Source: Streptomyces tateyamensis
GTDB taxonomy: Bacteria > Actinomycetota > Actinomycetes > Streptomycetales > Streptomycetaceae
Assembly: GCF_003205575.1 (NCBI RefSeq)
Contig: NZ_PYBW01000038.1
Span: 1-64,000 of the forward strand
Length of the DNA stretch: 64,000 bases
Direction: 5' to 3'
Under the pieces are notes generated by a model. That model had not been told where the DNA came from, made no database searches, and saw nothing but the letters and a program-made list of their open reading frames with translations. A program made the position numbers and the translations under genes. Positions 52,264-59,990 of the stretch are shown piece after piece; the stretch's first letter is position 1, and each line of letters opens with the position of its first letter.

Positions 52264-53268
52264 ATCACCTCCGGTACGTACGAGCAGCGGCGACCCGTCG
52301 ATTCCTCGGGCGGGCCCGACTGGAGCGCACTGCTGGCGGACTACCGGCGGACCAGGGCCGAGGCGTTCGCGCGGGGTGGCGAGCGGGTGGCCGCGGAGCA
52401 GGTGGCCGCGCTCGGGCACATGGTGGCGCTGGGCGCGCCCGCCCCGATCGCGGCCGCGCTGTTCGATCCGGCGGCCGGCCCCGGTGCGGCCGCCGGGGAG
52501 CAGGACAACTGGGTCGGCCCGCTCTGGGAGGTACTGGCGGTCCGTCACCTCTGGCGCGAGCTGGCCGCGCTGCCGATCGCCGGGCCGGTGCGCACCCTGG
52601 TCGCGCACACCCGGGTGCTGCTCGGCGAGGACCTGGCCGGCGAGCGCCTCGCGGCGGCGCCGCCGGTGCTGCACCCGTGGGAGCAGGCCGGCTGGGAGGT
52701 CGGCGACCGGGTCACCGAGTACCGGGCGGGCGGGGCGGCGGCCACCCCGCACTTCCCGCTGCCGGAGAGCCGCGAGGGCCTGACGCCGGTGGCGCTGCCG
52801 CCGGCGGTCCCGCCGACGGTGGCGGGCTGGCCGGCCACCGCCGCACTCGGCGGGCTGTGCGAATGGGTGTCGGCCCGCTGCGTGCGGGGCACGGCGGCCG
52901 AGGCGGCGGCGCTGTTCGCTGCCGCGGAGTCCGTCGGCGAGCCTGGTGGGCCGCCCGGCGGGTCGGTCACCGGTGGGTACCTGCCGTTCGCCGCCGCCTA
53001 TCCCGCGCTGGTCCGGGCGGGTTCGGGGGCGGGCGCCTACGGCCGTTCGGGCGGCGCCGCGCGCGGCCGGGTCAGGGTGTGGCGGGCGCTGGCCGCGATG
53101 GCGGATCCGTCGGGGGAGTGCAGCCCGGCGGAGGTGGACGCGCTGGTGGCCCGGATGCGCTGCTACACCTGGTGCGCGCCGGCCGACGAGGTCTGGTACC
53201 TGCACCTCGCGCTGGAGGACCCGGCCACCGGGCTGGCCTGGGCGGTGAGCGGCTCGGACTACGACTGA
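52261..53268 (+). CDS. Uncharacterised actinobacterial protein
   Basis: 335 aa, no signal peptide. Ala/Gly-rich, with segments such as LWEVLAVRHLWRELAALPIA, GLCEWVSARCVRGTAAEA and the C-terminal MRCYTWCAPADEVWYLHLA. Codon usage is that of a real gene. I do not recognise the family. Its end overlaps the convergent small gene by 10 bp. Confidence 0.75.
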   Translation: MITSGTYEQRRPVDSSGGPDWSALLADYRRTRAEAFARGGERVAAEQVAALGHMVALGAPAPIAAALFDPAAGPGAAAGEQDNWVGPLWEVLAVRHLWRELAALPIAGPVRTLVAHTRVLLGEDLAGERLAAAPPVLHPWEQAGWEVGDRVTEYRAGGAAATPHFPLPESREGLTPVALPPAVPPTVAGWPATAALGGLCEWVSARCVRGTAAEAAALFAAAESVGEPGGPPGGSVTGGYLPFAAAYPALVRAGSGAGAYGRSGGAARGRVRVWRALAAMADPSGECSPAEVDALVARMRCYTWCAPADEVWYLHLALEDPATGLAWAVSGSDYD

Positions 53269-53459
53269 CGGGGGCGGGTCCGGGTGCCGAGCGGGGCGGC
53301 CGGGGCGGCGTCTGACGAGGTGCCGGCCCGGGTGACCAGCACCCACAGGCGGCGCAGCGCGCGGCCGAGCGGCAGCGGGTCGGCGCGGCGGGTCTCGTGC
53401 TGGTGCTGCCAGGCGCGTTCGGTGCGGTCGGTGACGGGGTGGGTCGGTCGCAGGTTCAT
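53259..53459 (-). CDS. Small basic protein, unknown
   Basis: 66 aa from an ATG with GGAAGAG at 4 nt. MNLRPTHPVTDRTERAWQHQ then LGRALRRLWVLVTRAG; very basic, possibly with a short amphipathic helix. No family recognised; the ribosome site and gene-like third-position GC support it. Confidence 0.45.
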   Translation of the reverse strand: MNLRPTHPVTDRTERAWQHQHETRRADPLPLGRALRRLWVLVTRAGTSSDAAPAAPLGTRTRPRQS

Positions 53460-53572
53460 CGGCTCTTCCGATCGTCGGGCCACTGCTGTCAGAGTGGCCG
53501 GTTGATGGTGCGTCGGGACAGGGCCAATCCGGGACAGGTGGACTGGTCCGCTGCCCGCTCACCACGCTCACG

Positions 53573-53587
53573 TACGCTCGGCGCATG
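53573..53587 (+). promoter_or_regulatory. Leaderless-type promoter
   Basis: TACGCT at 53573-53578 is 6 nt from the ATG at 53585; the same hexamer precedes the gene at 52261. Confidence 0.5.
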
Positions 53588-54280
53588 CTGAAGGGTGTGA
53601 TGTTCGACTTCTCCGGCACGCTGCTGCGGATCGAGTCGACCGAGCAGTGGCTGGACGGAGCGCTCGCGGAGCGCGGGTTGGTGCTGGCCGACGCGGAGCG
53701 GGCCGAGCTGGTGCGGCGGTTGGAGTGGTTCGGCGCGCTGCCCGGCGGGGTGGCCCCGAGCGAGGTGCCGGCCGGGCTCGCCGAGCTGGTGGACACCCGG
53801 GACCTCACCCCCGAGCTGCACCGCGCCGCGTACACCGGGCTGACCCGGGCGGCCGGACTCCCCGAGGGGCTGACGGCGGACCAGCTGTACGACCGTCACA
53901 TGAGCACCACTGCCTGGGCGCCGTACCCGGACGCGGAGCCGACGCTGCGCGAGCTGCGCCGCCGCGGGATCCCGGTGGCCGTGGTCAGCAACATCGGCTG
54001 GGACCTGCGGCCGGTCTTCCGCGCGCACGGGCTCGACCCGCTGGTGGACGCCTACCTGCTCTCCTACGAGCTGGGCGCCCAGAAGCCCGACCCGCGGATC
54101 TTCCGGGCCGGCTGCGAGGCGCTGGGCCTGGCCCCGCAGGACGTGCTGATGGTCGGCGACCACCTGGCGGCCGACGGCGGCGCCACGGCCCTGGGCTGCA
54201 CCTTCCACCAGGTCCCCCACCTGCCGGTGGCCGCCCGTCCGGCGGCGCTGACCCCGGTCCTGGACCTGGTCGGGTTCTGA
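53585..54280 (+). CDS. HAD-superfamily hydrolase
   Basis: 231 aa. HAD motif I is altered at the second Asp: VMFDFSGTLLRIES, so DxD reads Asp-Phe-Ser, a variant seen in some phosphoglycolate-phosphatase-like and dehalogenase-like members. Motif II VAVVSNIGWD, motif III Lys in GAQKPDPRIF, motif IV MVGDHLAADGG. Substrate unknown. Loss of the second Asp may change it from phosphatase to another HAD reaction. Confidence 0.85.
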   Translation: MLKGVMFDFSGTLLRIESTEQWLDGALAERGLVLADAERAELVRRLEWFGALPGGVAPSEVPAGLAELVDTRDLTPELHRAAYTGLTRAAGLPEGLTADQLYDRHMSTTAWAPYPDAEPTLRELRRRGIPVAVVSNIGWDLRPVFRAHGLDPLVDAYLLSYELGAQKPDPRIFRAGCEALGLAPQDVLMVGDHLAADGGATALGCTFHQVPHLPVAARPAALTPVLDLVGF

Positions 54281-54348
54281 CGCCCGGTCAGGACGCGGCC
54301 GGGGAAAACGGGTGGTGTCCGGCAGGCTGCCTGTGTTAGCAAGGTGAC

Positions 54349-54882
54349 ATGCTCCAAGGCACCCACCTCACCCTCCGGGCCCGCCAAGAGGCCGACGTCC
54401 CCGTGCTCCACGCCGAGCTGTACGAGGACGTGCTGACCCGCTCGCGTGGCGACACCAGGCCCTGGCGGCCGATCCCGCCCGGCTCGCCGCACTCGCCGTA
54501 CGCGGTGGGGGAGCCGACCGACGACGCGGCGCCGTTCTCCGTGGTGGAGACCGCCTCCGGGGAACTGGTCGGGGCGGCCCTGCTCTGGGGCATCGACAGC
54601 CACAACCGCTCGGGCCACCTGGGCCTGTCGCTGCGCCCCGGCTTTCGCGGCCGCGGGTACGGGGCGGACCTGGTGCGGGTGCTGTGCCGCTACGGCTTCG
54701 CGGTGCGCGGCCTGCACCGGCTCCAGGTGGAGACGCTGGCGGACAACGAGCCGATGCTGCGGGCCGCCGCGCAGGCCGGCTTCACCGTCGAGGGCAGGGC
54801 GCGCAGTGCGGCCTGGGTGTGCGGCGAGTGGCTGGACGTGGTGATGCTCGGCCTGCTCGCCGAGGAGTGGCGCCGGCAGTAG
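54349..54882 (+). CDS. GNAT acetyltransferase, RimJ/RimL-like
   Basis: 177 aa. THLTLRARQEADVPVLHAEL opens the fold; the acetyl-CoA loop is RPGFRGRGYGADLVRVLCRY, and LHRLQVETLADNEPMLRAAA is the typical second half. Probably acetylates an N-terminal amino group of a protein, antibiotic or small molecule. ATG with AAGGTGA upstream. Confidence 0.87.
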   Translation: MLQGTHLTLRARQEADVPVLHAELYEDVLTRSRGDTRPWRPIPPGSPHSPYAVGEPTDDAAPFSVVETASGELVGAALLWGIDSHNRSGHLGLSLRPGFRGRGYGADLVRVLCRYGFAVRGLHRLQVETLADNEPMLRAAAQAGFTVEGRARSAAWVCGEWLDVVMLGLLAEEWRRQ

Positions 54883-54920
54883 CCGCCGGCCCGGCCGGGG
54901 CGCGATCCGAGAACCGCGTC

Positions 54921-55547
54921 CTAGCTCGTCGTCCGGCGGGCCACGGCCAGGAAGCGGTCCGACTCGTCCAGGTACTGCTCCAAGGACCACCCGGCGCTCG
55001 TCAGGGTCGCTGTCAGCCGCGGGCGGGCCGCCAGGTCGGTGGGTGCGAGGGTGCGCCCGTGCCGGGCCGCCAGGGCCGCCCGCCCGGTGGGCAGGAACAG
55101 CGCCAGCCGGCCGCCCGGCCGGGTGACCCGGGCCAGCTCGCCCAGGTCCGCCGCGGGGTGGCGCAGGTGCGAGAGCAGCCCGGCGCCGAGGACGGCGTCC
55201 ACCGCGCCGGTGCGCAGGGGCAGTTGCCCGCAGTCGCCCAGCAGCAGGGTGGCGACCGCGGCCCGGCCCGCCGAGACCGCCTCGCGCAGCATCTCCGGGG
55301 TCAGGTCCACCCCCAGCACCACGCCCTCGGCGCCCACCGCCTGACGGAGCACCGGCAGAGCCCGGCCCGTCCCGCAACCCGCGTCCAGCACCGACTGGCC
55401 GGGGAGCAGCCCCAGTTCGGCCACCGCGGCGGCGAACTTCGGCCCGTCCTCGGGGAACCTGCGCTCCCACTCGCCGGCCCGGGCCGCGAAGAACTCCCGG
55501 GTGCGGGCGTGGTCGGCGTGGTCCGCGTGGTCCCGGGCGTCGGTCAT
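54921..55547 (-). CDS. Class I SAM-dependent methyltransferase
   Basis: 208 aa from the ATG at 55547. SAM motif SVLDAGCGTGRALPVLRQA, then VVLGVDLTPEMLREAV and LLLGDCGQLPLRTGAVDAV; the end is typical of UbiE-like enzymes. The N-terminus has a DHADHADHART repeat from 9-bp DNA repeats. Substrate unknown; divergent from the iron-regulated operon. Confidence 0.85.
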   Translation of the reverse strand: MTDARDHADHADHARTREFFAARAGEWERRFPEDGPKFAAAVAELGLLPGQSVLDAGCGTGRALPVLRQAVGAEGVVLGVDLTPEMLREAVSAGRAAVATLLLGDCGQLPLRTGAVDAVLGAGLLSHLRHPAADLGELARVTRPGGRLALFLPTGRAALAARHGRTLAPTDLAARPRLTATLTSAGWSLEQYLDESDRFLAVARRTTS

Positions 55548-55623
55548 GGCCGCAGGGTACCCGTGACCCGAGCCGCCGCGTGTCGTTGAACCCGTCGGGA
55601 GCGGCAGCGCGCCCGCCATAAAC

Positions 55624-55642
55624 TAAGGTTAGGCTAACCTAA
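55624..55642. promoter_or_regulatory. Iron box (DmdR/IdeR site)
   Basis: TAAGGTTAGGCTAACCTAA matches the actinobacterial consensus TTAGGTTAGGCTAACCTAA at 18 of 19 positions. It lies 15 bp before the GTG of the aminotransferase gene, just after a TAAACT -10 candidate at 55619-55624. Iron-loaded DmdR1-type repressor should shut the operon in iron-rich cells. Confidence 0.93.
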
Positions 55643-55657
55643 CTTTAGGAGTTGGTT

Positions 55658-57025
55658 GTGTCCCTCATTGCCGACCTCGCCGAGCCGGCGCCGACCCCGG
55701 GCACCGCGATCCTGCGCCGGCAGCGGGTCCGCGAGTCCGCGGCCCGCACCTACGCCCGCTCGTTCCCGATCGTCCCGGTCCGGGCCCACGGGATGACGGT
55801 CGAAGGCGCCGACGGCCGCCGGTACCTGGACTGCCTGTCCGGTGCGGGCACCCTGGCGCTGGGCCACAACCACCCCGTCGTGCTGGCCGCGATCCGCCGC
55901 ACCCTGGACAGCGGCGCGCCGCTGCACCTGCTGGACCTGGCCACCGCCGAGAAGGACGACTTCACCACCGCGCTGCTGGAGAGCCTGCCCGCCGAGTTCG
56001 CGGCCCGGGCCCGGGTGCACTTCTGCGGGCCGGCCGGCACCGACGCGGTGGAGGCCGCGCTCAAGCTGATGCAGACCGCCACCGGCCGGCGCGGCACCCT
56101 CGCCTTCACCGGCGCCTACCACGGGATGACCGCCGGCGCCCTGGCGGTGACCGGCAACGTGGCGGTCAAGGAGCCGCTGCCCAGCGGCGGCGAGGTGACC
56201 CGGCTGCCCTACCCGTACTCCTACCGCTGCCCCTTCGGGCTCGGCGGCCCGGCCGGCGAGCGACTGGCCGCGGTCTACACCGAACGCCTCCTTGACGACC
56301 CGTCAGGAGGGGTGGTGCGCCCGGCCGCGATGATCCTGGAGGCGGTGCAGGGCGAGGGCGGCGCGGTGCCGGCGCCGGACGGGTGGCTGCGTGAGATGCG
56401 CCGGATCACCGCCGAGCGCGGCATCCCGCTGATCGTGGACGAGGTGCAGACCGGCGTCGGGCGCACCGGGGCGATGTGGGCGGTGCAGCACAGCGGCATC
56501 GTGCCGGACGCGATGGTGCTCTCCAAGGCGATCGGCGGCAGCCTGCCGCTGGCGGTGGTGGTCTACCGGGAGGAATACGACGGCTGGCGGCCCGGCGCGC
56601 ACACCGGGACCTTCCGGGGCAACACGCTGGCCATGGCGGCGGGTGCGGCCACCCTGCGGTACGTGGCCGAGCACCGGCTGGCCGACCGGGCCGAGCAGGT
56701 GGGGCGCTTCCTGGTCAGGGAGTTGACGGCCCTGCAGACCCGGCTGCCGGTGATCGGGGAGGTGCGCGGGCGCGGGCTGATGATCGGCGTCGAACTGGTG
56801 GACGCGGCGGCCGAGCTGGACGCCTGCGGGGCCCGGCCGGCCGATCCGGCGCTCGGGCTGCGGGTGCGCGAGGCGTGCCTGGAGCGCGGGCTGATCGTCG
56901 AACTGGGCGGGCGGCACGACGCGGTGCTGCGCCTGCTGCCCCCGCTGACCATCAGCGACGAGCAGGCCGGCGCGGTGGTCGAGCGGCTGGCCGAGGCCGT
57001 CGAGGCTGCGAGCGAGCCCCGGTGA
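55658..57025 (+). CDS. L-2,4-diaminobutyrate:2-oxoglutarate aminotransferase
   Basis: 455-aa class III PLP aminotransferase making L-2,4-diaminobutyrate from aspartate semialdehyde. GTG start with TAGGAG at 6 nt. Internal aldimine Lys290 in DAMVLSKAIGGSLPL; IVDEVQTGVGRTGAMW and GTFRGNTLAMAAG are family signatures. Resembles RhbA/Dat. The GTGA overlap to the decarboxylase gene and the iron box indicate a siderophore-linked 1,3-diaminopropane module. Confidence 0.9.
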   Translation: MSLIADLAEPAPTPGTAILRRQRVRESAARTYARSFPIVPVRAHGMTVEGADGRRYLDCLSGAGTLALGHNHPVVLAAIRRTLDSGAPLHLLDLATAEKDDFTTALLESLPAEFAARARVHFCGPAGTDAVEAALKLMQTATGRRGTLAFTGAYHGMTAGALAVTGNVAVKEPLPSGGEVTRLPYPYSYRCPFGLGGPAGERLAAVYTERLLDDPSGGVVRPAAMILEAVQGEGGAVPAPDGWLREMRRITAERGIPLIVDEVQTGVGRTGAMWAVQHSGIVPDAMVLSKAIGGSLPLAVVVYREEYDGWRPGAHTGTFRGNTLAMAAGAATLRYVAEHRLADRAEQVGRFLVRELTALQTRLPVIGEVRGRGLMIGVELVDAAAELDACGARPADPALGLRVREACLERGLIVELGGRHDAVLRLLPPLTISDEQAGAVVERLAEAVEAASEPR

Positions 57026-58611
57026 CGCCCGACTCCGCGGCACCGGACAGTGACGCGGCCGGCCCCGCCACGCCGGCCGAGCCGGCCCACGCCGCCGCGC
57101 TGGCCGGCGGCGTGGCCGGCCCCGCCGCGCTGCGCCCGCTGCTGGAGACCGTGCTCACCGCGCTCGCGGCCGGCGCCGAGCGGCGGGGCGGCCCGCTGGC
57201 GGCCGGCGACCCGAAGGCACTGGCCGCCGAGGTCGGCCACGCCGTCCACGCCCCGCAGGCCTCGCTCGCCACCCTGACCGAACTGCTCGCGCACGGCGCC
57301 GCCGATCCCGCCGACCCGGCCTGCGCCGCCCACCTGCACTGTCCGCCGCTGGCCGTGGCGGTCGCCGCCGACCTGGCCGCGGGCGCGCTCAACTCCTCGC
57401 TGGACTCCTGGGACCAGGCGCCGGCCGCCACCGTGCTGGAGACCGAGCTGCTGGCCGAACTCGCCGCGCTGGTCGGCTACCAGCCGCAGCAGGCCGCGGG
57501 GGTGCTCACCTCCGGCGGCACCGAGTCCAACCTGCTCGGCCTGCTGTTGGCCCGTGACCGGGCGCTGCGCACCCCGCATTCGCGGCCCGAGCTGGACGGC
57601 GTGGACCTGGCCCGGCGCCCGCGGATCTACGCCTCGCGCGCCGCGCACTTCTCGGTGCAGCGGGCCGCCGCCCTGCTCGGGCTCGGCGAGCGCGCGGTGG
57701 TCCCGGTCGCGGTCGACGCCGACCAGCGCCTCGACCCGGCGGCGCTGGCCGCGGCGCTGGCGGCCGGCGAGCGGGACGGCGAGACCCCGGTCGCGGTGGT
57801 GGCCACCGCCGGGACCACCGACACGGGCGCCGTGGACCCGCTGCGGCGCTGCGCGCAGCTGGCCGCCGCGCACGGCAGCTGGCTGCACGTGGACGCGGCC
57901 TACGGCGGCGGCGCCCTGCTCTCGGACCGGCTGGCCCCACTGCTGGACGGGCTGGCGCTGGCCGACTCGGTGGCCCTCGACTGGCACAAGTTCGGCTGGC
58001 AGCCGGTGGCGGCGGGGGTGTTCCTGGTCCGCGAGGCCGAGAGCTACGCCTCGCTGGCCCGCCGGGCCGCCTATCTCAACCCGCTCGACGACGAGCAGGC
58101 CGGCTACCCGAGCCTGCTGGGCCGCTCGCTGCGCACCACCCGGCGGGCCGACGCGTTCAAGCTGCTGGTCACCCTGCGCACGCTGGGGCGGGCCGGCCTG
58201 GGGGCGCTGGTGGACCGCTGCCGCGAGCTGGCGCTGGCCGCCGCCGAGCTGGTCCGGGCCCGGCCCGAACTGGAACTGCACCGCGAGCCGCTGCTGACCA
58301 CCGTGCTGTTCCGGGCGCGGCCGCCCGCGGGCGCGCCCGCCGGGCGGCTCGACGCGGACCGGGCCGGCCCGGACCGGTGCGAGACGGACGGGCTGGTCTC
58401 GGACCGGTTCAACGCCGAGCTGCGCCGCCGCTTGCTGGCCGAGGGCCGCGCGGTCCTGGGGCGCACCGAACTGCCCGCTCCCGTACCGGGCGTGACGCCC
58501 GGATCGGTCCGGCTCAAGCTCACCCTGCTCAATCCGCATACCACCGAGGCCGACCTGGCCCGCCTGTTGGACACGGTGGTCGCCACCGCCCGGGAACTGG
58601 GCCGCGCGTAA
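57022..58611 (+). CDS. L-2,4-diaminobutyrate decarboxylase
   Basis: 529-aa group II PLP decarboxylase forming 1,3-diaminopropane (Ddc/RhbB type). GTG start overlaps the previous stop. PLP Lys323 in LDWHKFGWQPVAAG; VLTSGGTESNLLGLLLARD and HVDAAYGGGALLS bind the cofactor. The product is the diamine core of schizokinen/rhizobactin-type hydroxamate siderophores, but monooxygenase, acetyltransferase and NIS synthetase genes do not follow. Confidence 0.9.
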   Translation: MTPDSAAPDSDAAGPATPAEPAHAAALAGGVAGPAALRPLLETVLTALAAGAERRGGPLAAGDPKALAAEVGHAVHAPQASLATLTELLAHGAADPADPACAAHLHCPPLAVAVAADLAAGALNSSLDSWDQAPAATVLETELLAELAALVGYQPQQAAGVLTSGGTESNLLGLLLARDRALRTPHSRPELDGVDLARRPRIYASRAAHFSVQRAAALLGLGERAVVPVAVDADQRLDPAALAAALAAGERDGETPVAVVATAGTTDTGAVDPLRRCAQLAAAHGSWLHVDAAYGGGALLSDRLAPLLDGLALADSVALDWHKFGWQPVAAGVFLVREAESYASLARRAAYLNPLDDEQAGYPSLLGRSLRTTRRADAFKLLVTLRTLGRAGLGALVDRCRELALAAAELVRARPELELHREPLLTTVLFRARPPAGAPAGRLDADRAGPDRCETDGLVSDRFNAELRRRLLAEGRAVLGRTELPAPVPGVTPGSVRLKLTLLNPHTTEADLARLLDTVVATARELGRA

Positions 58612-58755
58612 ACTACAGCCGCGACCTGCCGCGCCGGCCCGGGAAATGGAGGAATGCACATTCGGGTGACGCTCCGTGAGAATATTTCTGACACCTCGTC
58701 ACAGTAATGTTCCGGCCAAGCGAAGCGCTGGATCCAGCCAACTGGCCGGTGTCAC

Positions 58756-58784
58756 TTGCGCACCTCGGGTGCACGGCGGATAAC
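58756..58784 (+). promoter_or_regulatory. Promoter for the small ORF/CDPS/P450 unit
   Basis: TTGCGC (58756-58761), 17 bp, GATAAC (58779-58784). Expected start near 58791, about 60 nt before the small ORF at 58853 and 410 nt before the CDPS gene. This separates the CDPS unit from the iron-regulated pair. Confidence 0.65.
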
Positions 58785-58852
58785 GTCGGGTAGCCGCCGC
58801 CACACCGGGAGCACACGGCTCTCTGGGACTAGCGGCGCAAGGGGGCCCCGTC

Positions 58853-58996
58853 ATGCGCAACCGCGAAACCGCGGTGGCTGCGGCATGTCGTAGCGATCGG
58901 GCGCGGCCGGTGACGGCCCCGGCGTCCGTGGTGTCCACCCCCGTCGGCGCGCCTTCGGTCCGCGCCGTCGATGAATTCGGAACCTATTTCCGATGA
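58853..58996 (+). CDS. 47-aa small ORF upstream of the cyclodipeptide synthase
   Basis: ATG with AAGGGGG at about 7 nt; the product begins MRNRETAVAAACRSDRARPV and ends VDEFGTYFR. The middle is low-complexity Pro/Val/Ala/Ser, and the aromatic, charged last nine residues look like the functional end. It is the first frame after the 58756 promoter, 204 bp ahead of the CDPS gene. It could be a peptide precursor, a regulatory leader peptide or chance. No family recognised. Confidence 0.4.
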   Translation: MRNRETAVAAACRSDRARPVTAPASVVSTPVGAPSVRAVDEFGTYFR

Positions 58997-59200
58997 ACGC
59001 CCGGCACTGACCGGGCCATAGCCGTACCCGGCCCGGAGGCACATTGGTGCCGACCGCCGAAGACCGTCCTTTCCCGCATTCTTCCGCACGTGCCGCCGAC
59101 CGGCCGTGCGCATTTCCCGGTGCCCGTCACCGGGCCCATTCCCCCGACTCGCTGTGAACACCCTGTCGTGCACTCAGCCATGCGACGCGGAGGCCGCGTG

Positions 59201-59914
59201 ATGAGCCATCCACTCCTGAGCACCGAGCCGAGCCCCTACGAGGCTTTCCCGTTTTCCGACCGTTGCCGCCGGGTGTGGGACCGCGGCGACCACCTGTTGA
59301 TCGGGGTGAGCCCGGGCAACAGCTACTTCAGTGTTGCCCGGATCGCCGAACTCGTCCGTTGGGGACGGGAGTTCTTCAGCGGCGTGGACCTGGTCTACGC
59401 CGACCTGCATGTCGACGCGCAGTTCGAGGCGTTCGGCCACCCGCCCGAGCACGCCCGGCGCCGGGCCGCCAAGGAGGTCAAGACGACCGCCCGGCGGATC
59501 GAGCGCGGGGTCGCCGAGGCCGGCCTGGCCGGGGTCGGGGTGCACGCGCTCTCCGACTTCCTGGCCGACCCCGAGTACCAGCGGCTGAGTGTCGAGATCG
59601 GCCGGGCGCTGGCCGAGGACCCGGAGTTCCGCGGCGCGGCAGAGGGGATGGCCCGCGGCTTCCTGGCCGGCCGGCTGGCCCCCGGGCAGTCGGCCACCGC
59701 CGAGCAGGTGGCGGCCGGGCTGCGTTACATCTGCGCCGAACTGCCGTTCTTCCTGGACACCCCGCGCCTGCTCGACGTGGCCAGCTCGATCTCCTGCTAC
59801 CACGTCGAACTCCCCTTGACCCCGGTGCTGTTCGGCCGCGGCGAAGGGCTGCGCGCCGAACCCGAGCAGGGCTACGCGGTGGTGCGCCCCAGCGCCGTCG
59901 TCGCCGCCGCCTGA
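59201..59914 (+). CDS. Cyclodipeptide synthase, NYH class
   Basis: 237 aa, the standard length. Uses two aminoacyl-tRNAs to make a cyclic dipeptide. Ser37 in LIGVSPGNSYFS is the nucleophile that receives the first aminoacyl group; Tyr176 and Glu180 (RYICAELPFF) match AlbC Tyr178/Glu182. Asn40, Tyr200 and His201 (CYHVE) define the NYH subfamily, to which Rv2275 (cyclo-Tyr-Tyr) and AlbC belong. ATG with GGAGG at 7 nt; a GTG directly before it is possible. With a CYP121-like P450 76 bp downstream, cyclo(Tyr-Tyr) or a related aromatic diketopiperazine is the expected product. Confidence 0.93.
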   Translation: MSHPLLSTEPSPYEAFPFSDRCRRVWDRGDHLLIGVSPGNSYFSVARIAELVRWGREFFSGVDLVYADLHVDAQFEAFGHPPEHARRRAAKEVKTTARRIERGVAEAGLAGVGVHALSDFLADPEYQRLSVEIGRALAEDPEFRGAAEGMARGFLAGRLAPGQSATAEQVAAGLRYICAELPFFLDTPRLLDVASSISCYHVELPLTPVLFGRGEGLRAEPEQGYAVVRPSAVVAAA

Positions 59915-59990
59915 CCGCCTGACCGCCTGACTGTCCGACCGTCCGAACCACCTTGCCGCCATGCAACAACTCCCAAGGAGCAGAGCACAG

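Noticed and set aside
58853..58996. Lasso peptide precursor
   Set aside because: A Gly followed by Asp at ring position 9 is present near the end, but the leader Thr is at -3 not -2, and no B/C maturation genes are near.
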